The position numbers and the translations under genes were made by a program. Below are positions 18,461-25,684 of a DNA stretch of 64,000 nt, piece after piece (the stretch's first letter is position 1; each line of letters begins with the position of its first letter). The notes below the pieces were generated by a model. It was not told the DNA's origin. It made no database searches and was given only the letters and a program-made list of their open reading frames with translations. Where the stretch lies: the NCBI RefSeq assembly GCF_014803385.1, contig NZ_JACYFC010000003.1:124001-188000 (forward strand), given 5' to 3'. Source of the stretch: Marinomonas colpomeniae. GTDB taxonomy: Bacteria; Pseudomonadota; Gammaproteobacteria; Pseudomonadales; Marinomonadaceae.

Positions 18461-19111
18461 ATGCTTTTATATGTTTTAGGTATGTTTGGGATTGCGGCCT
18501 TTGCAGTCACAGGCGTTATATCCTCTGGAAAAAAAGACATGGATCTTTTCAGTGTGGTGTTTCTTGGTATGGTGACGTCGCTGGGCGGCGGCACTATTCG
18601 AGACACTGTTTTATCTGTTGAGACGGTATATTGGGTCGCAGATACCTCATATTTATGGGTGGCGTTTCTTTCTTCAGTGCTTGCCTTTTTTACAGTGCGA
18701 TACATGGATGATAGGCGAAAAGTTTTCCATTATGCGGATTCCTTCGGATTGGCGTTGTTTACCGTTGTTGCCACCGAAAAAGTGTTGGCGTTAGATTTTG
18801 CCGCACCGATCGCTATCACCATGGGGATTATTACAGGTGTAGCGGGTGGTATTATCCGTGATGTATTAAGTCATCGCCCACCTTTGGTATTAGGACGTGA
18901 GTTTTACGCGACACCAGCATTTTTAGGTGCCTTGTTAATGGTGCTACTTGAAAAAAACATACCATCACATGAGTTTAACTCGATTTACGCCGTGTCTTTA
19001 GTCTTTATACTAAGGGTGTTCGCTATCCATAAAGATTTGTATTACCCCAGCTGGTTACTTTACAAAAAAGAGGTACGTCATGACGAAAGCATCGATAACA
19101 CAAAGCACTGA
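18461..19111 (+). CDS. TRIC/YicG family membrane protein
   Basis: A 216-residue inner-membrane protein of the UPF0126 (YicG) family, structurally related to trimeric intracellular cation channels. Two repeated Gly-rich blocks are visible, TSLGGGTIRDTVL near 42-54 and GVAGGIIRDVLSHRPP, each the hallmark of one internal repeat of three helices. It overlaps the next gene by 32 bp. Its presence between cobC and cobO may be positional only; ion specificity is not predictable here. Confidence 0.88.
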   Translation: MLLYVLGMFGIAAFAVTGVISSGKKDMDLFSVVFLGMVTSLGGGTIRDTVLSVETVYWVADTSYLWVAFLSSVLAFFTVRYMDDRRKVFHYADSFGLALFTVVATEKVLALDFAAPIAITMGIITGVAGGIIRDVLSHRPPLVLGREFYATPAFLGALLMVLLEKNIPSHEFNSIYAVSLVFILRVFAIHKDLYYPSWLLYKKEVRHDESIDNTKH

Positions 19112-19709
19112 AGACGATGTGTTGGCTAAAAATGAAGCGCGTTTGCTAAAGAAAAAAGAAGTTGTCGATAAGCGTATAGCCGCAGCAACAGAAGAACGTG
19201 GTGTCACGATTTTACTTACAGGTAATGGGAAAGGTAAAAGCTCTAGTGGTTTTGGTACCATGGCTCGCGCTTTGGGACATGGTCAAAAATGCGCCGTCAT
19301 TCAATTTATCAAAGGACGTAAAGCGACAGGGGAACAGCTATTTTTTGGCGAACATCCTTTGGTTGATTTTCATGTGATGGGACATGGCTTTACATGGGAA
19401 ACCCGTAATCCTGAATTGGAAAAAGAAGCCGCAGAACAAGCATGGGAATTGGCTAAAAAAGTTTTATCAGACCCAAGTGTTCACTTTGTATTATTGGACG
19501 AAGTGACCTATATGTACAAATACGGTTACCTGAATGAAGGGGATTTGATCGAAGCGTTAGCTGCTCGTCCAGCGCATCAAAATGTGATGATGACAGGTCG
19601 TACGGCACCAAGAGCCCTGCTAGACAGTGTTGATACTCATAGTAAAGTGGGTAATGAACGTCATGCTTTTGCTAATGGTGTAAAAGCTCAAGTCGGTATT
19701 GAATGGTAG
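19080..19709 (+). CDS. cobO: Corrinoid adenosyltransferase, BtuR/CobO type
   Basis: ATP:cob(I)alamin adenosyltransferase of 209 residues, acting on free corrinoids. P-loop TGNGKGKSS spans 47-55. Further family blocks are QFIKGRKATGEQLFFGE and VLLDEVTYMYKYGYL, and the C-terminal MTGRTAPRALLD is also present. The start ATG has an AGAGG site and overlaps the end of the upstream membrane gene. With cobT, cobS and cobC it fits cobinamide salvage and loop assembly. No cobU/cobP gene is visible in the window. Confidence 0.95.
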   Translation: MTKASITQSTEDDVLAKNEARLLKKKEVVDKRIAAATEERGVTILLTGNGKGKSSSGFGTMARALGHGQKCAVIQFIKGRKATGEQLFFGEHPLVDFHVMGHGFTWETRNPELEKEAAEQAWELAKKVLSDPSVHFVLLDEVTYMYKYGYLNEGDLIEALAARPAHQNVMMTGRTAPRALLDSVDTHSKVGNERHAFANGVKAQVGIEW

Positions 19710-19751
19710 TTGGCTCTAAAGACTCTGATTTTATACTGAGCGACGATTACT

Positions 19752-19786
19752 AAAAAAGGCTAGCGGTCATCCCGCTAGCCTTTTTT
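19752..19786. terminator. Bidirectional Rho-independent terminator
   Basis: Stem GGCTAGCGG / CCGCTAGCC with a 5-nt loop, flanked by six A on the left and six T on the right, so it can work for both cobO (+) and the convergent adenylate-kinase-like gene (-). Confidence 0.93.
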
Positions 19787-19817
19787 AGATTTGATTCATC
19801 TATTTTAACAAGCAGAT

Positions 19818-20717
19818 TTATTTAGAATTAGAATCTGCCATTAGAATGTCATTTAGTACTATGCGTGGCACGCCCATCGCTTTTAGTACGCCAGAAACCA
19901 CTGCATTAATTGATGCGTCCAAATTGAACTTAGGGCCTGACTCTGTTTGGTCAAAAACAGGTTGGTGAGCATCAATAAGAGCAATGCGATCAGAACCGAG
20001 TTTAGTCTTCATGAAATCAACACTTGGTTGTACGTTTTCAATGTAGAACTGAAAGCGTTTGAACAAGGATTCATTGTCGTCATCTTCTCGACCACGAGCT
20101 TGAGCGCGAGACATCATTTCTTGCCTACTGATACTTAAGTGCAAGACTTTAAGGACTGGGATATCCATAGAGTCCAAGAAGTTTAGTAAATGCTCAGCCG
20201 CTCTTTGTGTTCTTGGGTAGCCATCTAAAATAAATGTCTCGCCATTAGCAAAGTTCGCTTGCTCGATATGTGCTGCGACAAAGTTTTCTGTCCAACGGTT
20301 TGGAACCAATAATCCATTCATCGTACAAAACTCAAGCCATTCAAGTTGTGATGTGAATAAATCCATACCTGTTTTTTCAAAATATTTTTCTAAGGCTGCT
20401 TGGTAAGAGCGTACTTTCGCACTTAAGGCTTCAGTCGTATCGATACAATCATAAATATTATTTTCATTACTTAATTCGTATTTTGTCGCTAATAACTCTG
20501 CGAAAGAAGGGTCTTCTTTTGCTCCTCGAAAGGTGCTGCGTAGAATTTCGCCCATGGAAAGGTGTGCTTCAGGACGGATAGACAGAGTTCGGCATAGGGC
20601 ACTTGCTACTTCACCTTTACCGCAACTTGATGGACCTGTAAGGATAATGACGCCAGGCTCTCTCACTTTAATTTTTTCAACTTGAACGAGTGATGTAAAT
20701 TGGTTCCCAGAGTGCAT
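19818..20717 (-). CDS. Adenylate kinase-like nucleoside monophosphate kinase, long form
   Basis: A 299-residue P-loop kinase. The P-loop TGPSSCGKGEV lies near 27-37, with a double Ser and Cys in place of the GxPGAGKG of true Adk. The NMP-binding start LSMGEILRS, the block LDGYPRTQRAAEHL and the lid-side RGREDDDNESLFKRF are all recognisable. It is about 85 residues longer than Adk, mainly by a roughly 60-residue helical insert after residue 60 and a C-terminal extension. GGTGGA precedes the ATG. Substrate is uncertain. It is unlikely to be the housekeeping adk. Confidence 0.75.
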   Translation of the reverse strand: MHSGNQFTSLVQVEKIKVREPGVIILTGPSSCGKGEVASALCRTLSIRPEAHLSMGEILRSTFRGAKEDPSFAELLATKYELSNENNIYDCIDTTEALSAKVRSYQAALEKYFEKTGMDLFTSQLEWLEFCTMNGLLVPNRWTENFVAAHIEQANFANGETFILDGYPRTQRAAEHLLNFLDSMDIPVLKVLHLSISRQEMMSRAQARGREDDDNESLFKRFQFYIENVQPSVDFMKTKLGSDRIALIDAHQPVFDQTESGPKFNLDASINAVVSGVLKAMGVPRIVLNDILMADSNSK

Positions 20718-20959
20718 GCTTCCACCTTTTTTAATTTCTTTAAATAGCTTAGGACCAACTGAATCTATTGCCAGTAAAAAAAGTCATTTTCTTTAGCTAG
20801 TTAACTTGAATAGTTAAACGAATAAATTTTCCTTGGCTTTGGCCCTAAGTGCAAGTTTAAAAAGAAGAAATCGTCGTCTTTGTATAAAGTTTCAATATTA
20901 ATTCTTAAAGTAAATGAGATTTATTCTCGAATAGGCTGGCTTTTTCTTGATTCTTTTAC

Positions 20960-20976
20960 GATAATGATTCTCATTA
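20960..20976 (+). promoter_or_regulatory. Fur box upstream of the nickel SOD operon
   Basis: GATAATGATTCTCATTA matches the classical Fur operator consensus (GATAATGATAATCATTATC) over most of its length. It lies 38 bp upstream of the first gene of the operon. It implies repression in iron-replete cells and induction when iron is scarce. Confidence 0.85.
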
Positions 20977-21014
20977 GTTTTAATTCAATGTTATCAAAGA
21001 TTGTGGAGGACGTT

Positions 21015-21506
21015 ATGCAGAACTGGGAACGCTTAACAAGACAGGCTAATAGAGCCTATTCAAATCATAACTTTTCTGATGCAGTCGAGCTAAATCGAGA
21101 AGCATTGATGCAAGCTGAAAAAACATTCGATGACGATTTTTATCGCGATGCTGAGTCGGCTGTTGCCGCTGCAGCGGTTAGCTTTTTGAACATTGCTGAA
21201 TCTTATACCGCATTGGGAGATTTCATTTCTGCTAACACGCAATATGAAAACGCGGTCAATTTTTTACAAGCCATTATTGTTCGTCCTGATATGGATGAAG
21301 AACAACGTAGCTTAATTATGAGAACTGCCACCCACATTCGCTTTGAGTGGGAGCTCTTTGCTCAGAGCCACAGCAAGAGTGTGACCGCGCAAAGCAAAGT
21401 ATTGATGCGAGCTTTGTCTCATGCGGTGTCTAGCGCCGTATCGACTACCGTTTCAACAAGGGTTTCAAAAACAGGGTTCAATAAAGCGAAAATTGTTCAT
21501 CATTAA
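21015..21506 (+). CDS. TPR-like helical protein, first gene of the nickel SOD operon
   Basis: A 163-residue cytosolic protein of helical tetratricopeptide style. Visible segments are ANRAYSNHNFSDAVELNREAL at about 10-30 and NIAESYTALGDFISANTQYENAV, both with TPR-like spacing of small and aromatic residues. The C terminus is Ser/Thr/Val-rich. The ATG at 21015 follows a strong GGAGG site. A longer frame from 20880 would place the Fur box inside the coding region and is rejected. A role in SOD expression or metal handling is possible from context, but none is established from sequence. Confidence 0.78.
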   Translation: MQNWERLTRQANRAYSNHNFSDAVELNREALMQAEKTFDDDFYRDAESAVAAAAVSFLNIAESYTALGDFISANTQYENAVNFLQAIIVRPDMDEEQRSLIMRTATHIRFEWELFAQSHSKSVTAQSKVLMRALSHAVSSAVSTTVSTRVSKTGFNKAKIVHH

Positions 21507-21576
21507 GCTGCAAAGCTTAGTGCTTAATTAATATGTATTAAATTTTAAATTCAATATGACTCAAAAGGATAATTAT

Positions 21577-21798
21577 ATGAAATCTGTTTTTACTGTCATG
21601 TTCGCAAGTGCATGTCTTGTTATTAGCCAAATGGTATTTGCACACCCTGGTCATGACCACACGCATTGGTTGAGCAGTTTTATTCATTTAGTGACGGTAC
21701 TTGCGATCGGAAGCTTGATTGTTGGTGGTGTTGTTTATAAGCAATACTTTCGTCGTCGTCAGAACTCTGAAAAGAAGGGCCTTAAAAATGATGCATAA
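21577..21798 (+). CDS. Small His-rich periplasm-facing membrane protein
   Basis: A 73-residue protein. Its signal peptide (MKSVFTVMFASACLVISQMV, cleavage after FA) is followed at once by HPGHDHTHW, five His in nine residues counting the Trp end. Then comes one membrane helix (about 32-52) and a basic, cytoplasmic tail. The HPGH start recalls HupE/UreJ nickel-transport proteins, but this is far too short to be one. AAGGA lies at the right distance before the ATG at 21577. The next gene overlaps its end by 11 bp. Metal (nickel) binding at the outer face is an inference. Confidence 0.75.
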   Translation: MKSVFTVMFASACLVISQMVFAHPGHDHTHWLSSFIHLVTVLAIGSLIVGGVVYKQYFRRRQNSEKKGLKNDA

Positions 21799-22291
21799 AG
21801 TGATTAATACATTAGACAAGATAATTCATTTTAAAACGGCACAAGCCCACTGTGATATTCCTTGTAAAATATACGATCCTTCTACCGCTTTGCTCGCTGC
21901 ATTAAGCTGCGTGCGCTTGATGGACCTGATTAAAGAAGTAGAAAGTAAAGAAACAACTGGCGTTGCTGATTACGCACAGATTTCTCGTGTTGTTATTGAG
22001 AAAGAGTCAGCTTGTACGGAAGTAAAGGAAGCGGTTCGTATTATTTGGGGTGATTATTTTAAAGCACCACAATTTGAGCAGATTCCAAATGCACATGATC
22101 TGGCACACAGCGTTATGCTGCAAGCGTCAAAATGTAAACAAAGCATTGATCGTACTGAAGGTGAAAAGTTAGTGGAATTGGTTAATGCCTTCGCTGAAGC
22201 GTTTTGGCTAACAAAGGGTGTGTCTACTTATCGTGCGCCATGTCCTTATCCGCCAATGCTAGATACCGTTTACCCTGATCTAAAAGCGTAA
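21788..22291 (+). CDS. sodN: Nickel superoxide dismutase precursor
   Basis: Converts superoxide to oxygen and hydrogen peroxide with a nickel centre. The 167-residue precursor carries a 20-residue propeptide. The mature N-terminal nickel hook HCDIPCKIYDP follows, with His21, Cys22 and Cys26 as the known His1/Cys2/Cys6 ligands. The rest is a four-helix bundle (about 147 residues, a little longer than Streptomyces SodN). The ATG at 21788 has an AAGAAGGG site; an earlier in-frame codon would overlap the upstream gene and has no site. The maturation protease gene is next. Together with the Fur box this suggests a nickel enzyme used when iron is limiting. Confidence 0.95.
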   Translation: MMHKVINTLDKIIHFKTAQAHCDIPCKIYDPSTALLAALSCVRLMDLIKEVESKETTGVADYAQISRVVIEKESACTEVKEAVRIIWGDYFKAPQFEQIPNAHDLAHSVMLQASKCKQSIDRTEGEKLVELVNAFAEAFWLTKGVSTYRAPCPYPPMLDTVYPDLKA

Positions 22292-22365
22292 GGTAAGTCT
22301 TACTAGTCAGGTATTTCAAAGTAAATTCGAGCCCTAGTGAAAGGGAGTAAAAAAAGGAGCAAAAA

Positions 22366-22662
22366 ATGCTAAGTCTAATCAAAGTAAAAGGTGAAAGTAT
22401 GGCTCCTAATTTACACGAAGGAGACTTTGTTTTTACTTGCCGTTGGTACAAAAAGCTTACGATTGGCCACCTTGTTGTGGTCGATCATGCTTTGTATGGG
22501 GTTATTGTAAAAAAGATATTACACATCGCACCAGATGGCCAGCTTTGGCTAGGTGGTGAAAATAACAAAAGCTTGCAGTCGGAGCGAATTGGCTGGGTAT
22601 CACCAAGACGAGTTCTTGGCAAAGTAATAGGGCGCATTTGTGCTTCAAAGCAACCTGCATGA
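22366..22662 (+). CDS. sodX: Nickel-type SOD maturation protease (S26 signal peptidase-like)
   Basis: A 98-residue S26-fold protease without a membrane anchor, expected to cut the SodN propeptide so that the His ligand becomes the free N terminus. The catalytic Ser11 is in KGESMAP; the general-base Lys is Lys49 or Lys50 in VIVKKI. The GGENNKSLQSERIGWV block corresponds to the signal-peptidase DNS..SRxxG box. An AAAGGAG site precedes the ATG. It lies 74 bp after sodN. Confidence 0.93.
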   Translation: MLSLIKVKGESMAPNLHEGDFVFTCRWYKKLTIGHLVVVDHALYGVIVKKILHIAPDGQLWLGGENNKSLQSERIGWVSPRRVLGKVIGRICASKQPA

Positions 22663-22799
22663 CAAAGTGTACATAAAATAAGACACTTTTTGAAAACAGT
22701 CGAAAAATGCTTTTTGTGTGAACATTGGTCTTGTGTTGGTTTTTCTCTAAAATCCACGCATTAATTTAATGTCTAATTATTCATACAAAGAGAAAAGCC

Positions 22800-23465
22800 A
22801 TGTCGACAACAGACCAACCGTCAACGGAACAAATTAAAGAAACCCTGACTAAAAAAGAACCAACCAGTAACCCAAAACATACTCGCCTTGAAGACATTCA
22901 AGCAATGGTTCTTGGTACCTTAATTATTTCGTTAGGTGTAAACCTTTTCATTCAAACCGGTTTGTTATCTGGTGGGTCTGCAGGGTTGGCATTTCTTATT
23001 CAATACTCAACCTCTTTTAGCTTTGGTCAGGCTTTTTTTGTTATCAACCTACCTTTCTATGTATTAGCAATTATTCACTTTGGTTGGGAATTTACCTTAA
23101 AAACGTTTTTTGCCGTATTTTGCCTATCTGTCTTTTCTGATTTAACCGCGATGATGATTTCCTTTGAAAGCGTTAACCCGATATACGCAAGTGTGGTTGG
23201 TGGTTCTTTAATAGGGGTTGGTTTCTTAATGCTATTTCGTCATAACGCGAGTTTAGGTGGTCTGAATATTTTGGCGCGTTATGTGGCTGAGAAATACGGC
23301 ATCTCAATGGGGAAATTTCAGATGGTAGCGGATTGTTGCATCGTTCTGTTGTCTGTTTTTGTCGTCGACTTCACCTTGATCGCTATTTCAATTGTCGGTG
23401 CGGTTGCGTTGAATATGATTATTGCAGTGAATCATAAACCAGGGCGTTATATGGGGAATGTTTAA
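22800..23465 (+). CDS. YitT family (DUF161) membrane protein
   Basis: A 221-residue inner-membrane protein with about five helices. The family start is seen in LGTLIISLGVNLFIQTGLLSGG, near residues 38-59. Further blocks are GQAFFVINLPFYVLA and LGGLNILARYVAEKYG. The C-terminal DUF2179 domain found in Gram-positive relatives is absent. Function in the family is unknown. It stands alone with its own upstream spacing of 137 bp. Confidence 0.88.
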   Translation: MSTTDQPSTEQIKETLTKKEPTSNPKHTRLEDIQAMVLGTLIISLGVNLFIQTGLLSGGSAGLAFLIQYSTSFSFGQAFFVINLPFYVLAIIHFGWEFTLKTFFAVFCLSVFSDLTAMMISFESVNPIYASVVGGSLIGVGFLMLFRHNASLGGLNILARYVAEKYGISMGKFQMVADCCIVLLSVFVVDFTLIAISIVGAVALNMIIAVNHKPGRYMGNV

Positions 23466-23880
23466 GTTCTTTTGAACTTCATTCAAAGAGCTTTTTCAGG
23501 TTCCATTCAAACGCTTTGTATTCATAAGCATCTTTCCGCCCTGCTGAGCGGGGTGCTTTTCTATTAAACATAGGTCGAAATTTTAGCTCAATAAAGTCTT
23601 TTAACTTCCATTCAAACGCTTTGTATTCATAAGCATCTTTCCGCTCTGCTGAGCGGGTAACTTTTGTCCAGAGCCACAAAAGTAACCAAAAGGGCTCTTT
23701 CGAAGACCTTTAACGACTCATTTCTTTTGTATACGACAAACAACAGCATCTCGAACTGGTATGAAAGGCATGGGTTGTCTTTTTAGGTGAGAGGAAGTGC
23801 ATCAAACACTGACTTTGAAACACCATAAGGTCGCGCAACGCTGTTGCGTCGAACTGACTTCTTTAGTTCTTCAAATTCAA
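23465..23880 (+). repeat. Dispersed intergenic repeat, left copy, with internal duplication
   Basis: About 415 bp that matches, in inverted orientation and with many substitutions, the sequence at 29971-30265. Shared landmarks are a TTCCATTCAAAC start, CCGCxCTGCTGxGCG, AAAAGTAACCAAAA, GAAACACCATAA and a terminal hairpin. The hairpin arms CGCAAC/GTTGCG at 23834-23848 correspond to CGCAATC/GATTGCG in the other copy. In this copy a 52-bp segment occurs twice (23501-23552 and 23606-23657, one mismatch, 105 bp apart). The short minus-strand frame in it is repeat-derived and not annotated as a gene. 23881-24031 holds nothing recognised. Confidence 0.85.
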
Positions 23881-24031
23881 CTTTTTTACAGTGGAAATAG
23901 ACAGTCTATTTTTGATTTTGTTTATTCTTTGCGCGTTTAGTCATTTAAAATAACTCACTTATGCGCGTTTATACTGGCAGTAAATGAAAAACCTATTAAT
24001 AACAATAACGCGCATACACACTATTAAAATG

Positions 24032-25102
24032 TTATGTGCTAGTCATATACTGAATTAAATGTGTTAAAAATATCAAGTATTTATAATTTGATGCCAACAG
24101 TCCAAAAATAAGAATCCAAACCCAAGTTTTAAGCTTAAATACTCTCGAATGTGCTGAGGCTTGAAGTTGTTCAAAACTACTTTTGTAGTTTACGATAGCC
24201 GACTTTTGTTGTTCCGTTGTAAACTCCAAACTTGAAATTTTGTGATACAACTGTTTATGTTCTTCACTTGTTATTTGACTTACTTTAATTTTTGACTCTA
24301 GATCTTGAATTAATAATTTATGACGATCATTTACCGTTATTAAATCTTTCATTTTGGATTTGAGAATTTTATGTATAACTTCGTGTCTCTGTGTGCTGAT
24401 TGGATCAATGATCAGGTCTGTATATACACTTTCTTGTAACCAACCTTCAAGCCTATCTTTGTGCTTGGTACGCTCATTTATTGAGTCTTTACGGTTATTA
24501 TCGCGCTCTGGAGGATATTTTCTAGAATCAGTAATGGTAAACTCAAATATTGGGATATTACATAGCTCAAATTCTAACTTTTTGTTATCTTCACACTTAT
24601 GTGTATTGGTAACTTCGATTACTAATTTACCACCCCATCTTTCATATTCATCGGGATATTGATCTTTGTCGAACATACATAAAATATCAGGATAAAAGAC
24701 TTTACCATTCGGTAGTTTTAACTTTGGTTCTTGATATACATTCGTAAACTTAAAATTGAAAGTTTGACCTCTAGTAATAATGGTCATTTCTTTCATTGAT
24801 GACAGAATATCTACAGCAATTTCATGAGAGTAAGTTTCATCATAAGATCGGTCTCCTGTTGTTGTAGCGCTTTTTGCAAATGAAAAGTGTGGGCTTTGCC
24901 CATCACGAGGGGTCAATTCGACCCTTTTGTTTGGGTTCGGGTTCCGTGTCATATACTTTCTGTATTTGTACACTGGATCCCGATATCGCATAGGGTTATC
25001 ACGAATATCTAGAGCCTCTTGAATGCTAACCCCTAGATGGTTATGGTGATCGACTAGATAAATATTTGTTCTGGTGTCGAGAACATAAGCTGTTGTCTTC
25101 AT
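24032..25102 (-). CDS. Predicted membrane-anchored CoiA-like nuclease (PD-(D/E)xK fold)
   Basis: A 356-residue protein that I do not know by name. Residues 60-190 follow the CoiA-like layout: SPHFSFAK at 70-77, then a YSHEIAVDIL helix near 91-100. A candidate active site follows, PDILCMF with Asp139 and LVIEVTNTH with Glu163, then KKLEFELCNIPIFEFTI. Thr165 sits where PD-(D/E)xK enzymes often have Lys or Gln. Residues 240-318 are charged and probably coiled coil. Residues 326-347 are a membrane helix. A LexA-type box lies 8 bp before the start codon. No partner gene shares its strand nearby. DNA cleavage is inferred, not shown. Confidence 0.7.
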   Translation of the reverse strand: MKTTAYVLDTRTNIYLVDHHNHLGVSIQEALDIRDNPMRYRDPVYKYRKYMTRNPNPNKRVELTPRDGQSPHFSFAKSATTTGDRSYDETYSHEIAVDILSSMKEMTIITRGQTFNFKFTNVYQEPKLKLPNGKVFYPDILCMFDKDQYPDEYERWGGKLVIEVTNTHKCEDNKKLEFELCNIPIFEFTITDSRKYPPERDNNRKDSINERTKHKDRLEGWLQESVYTDLIIDPISTQRHEVIHKILKSKMKDLITVNDRHKLLIQDLESKIKVSQITSEEHKQLYHKISSLEFTTEQQKSAIVNYKSSFEQLQASAHSRVFKLKTWVWILIFGLLASNYKYLIFLTHLIQYMTST

Positions 25103-25110
25103 TAAGTAAC

Positions 25111-25126
25111 CTGTTCATGTATACAG
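25111..25126 (-). promoter_or_regulatory. LexA (SOS) box before the CoiA-like gene
   Basis: On the minus strand the site reads CTGTATACATGAACAG, a perfect CTG-N10-CAG with most of the E. coli consensus CTGTATATATATACAG. It sits 8-24 bp before the start codon and just after a TATAAA hexamer that can serve as -10. That placement fits LexA repression. Confidence 0.8.
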
Positions 25127-25249
25127 TTTTATATTGCCGTACATTTAGTGCTTATTCAATAACCAATGACGGGTTTTATGTATAAAAAAACTCATCTAAC
25201 TAGCAGCTATGATGTGAAGTTTAATTGGGAAAGCGACTATAAGAAATTA

Positions 25250-25667
25250 GTATTTTAACGACTTAAGTGATTTTGTGATTGAATTCATTAGATTGCTTAA
25301 GCTTTTCTGAAAAGCTTCCTCTTATGTATATATCACTGATGCGAGTTTGTTGGTGCCACACTTGCTTACAAAGATGACTGTCGTGTTAAATTACTGTTTG
25401 ATTATTACGCAGCCAAGACAAGTTGAATACTCAATAGTAAATTCATAATATCGAGCAACGCTCAAATAGTCTGCATTAGCTGAAAGGTAAACCTCAAGCC
25501 TTAAGGAAGTTGAGCAGCCTACGATGCCGTCAGTCTGTTCTAATTTCGTTTATGCGTTAATCCGTTATTGAGAATAGAATGATCTATTGAATCTTAAGTG
25601 TATGTGAAATATGGTGGATTTATACTAATTAAACTGGCTGAGAATGAGTAATTCTACAGCCTCGTTA
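25250..25667 (+). repeat. Long direct repeat, copy 1
   Basis: About 418 bp homologous with 27553-27998 in the same orientation, diverged but alignable end to end. Shared blocks include TTCATTAGATTG, TAGTCTGCATTAGCTGAA, TCTAATTTCGTTTATG, GTTAATCCGTTATTGA and GAGTAATTC. It contains a perfect hairpin at 25299-25317 (AAGCTTTTC / GAAAAGCTT). It ends in CTCGTTA 17 bp before the next start codon. No convincing gene lies inside. Its outer ends carry TAACGA (25256) and TCGTTA (25662), a short inverted pair. 25127-25249 holds nothing else recognised. Confidence 0.85.
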
Positions 25668-25684
25668 TGTTCTACGGAGGGAAA

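Noticed and set aside
20880-21014. Longer start for the TPR-like protein
   Set aside because: It would put the Fur box inside the gene and add a hydrophobic leader with no ribosome site; ATG at 21015 has GGAGG.
21719-21787. Longer start for sodN
   Set aside because: It lies inside the coding region of the upstream membrane protein, and the ATG at 21788 has a good site and gives a normal propeptide.
23479-23679. 66-codon minus-strand frame with an internal repeat
   Set aside because: It is created by the duplicated 52-bp segment of the intergenic repeat, has no ribosome site and is not expected to be a protein.
25370-25450. Short reading frame shared by both long repeats
   Set aside because: About 30 codons look alike in both copies, but there is no ribosome site and no further extension; repeat homology alone explains it.
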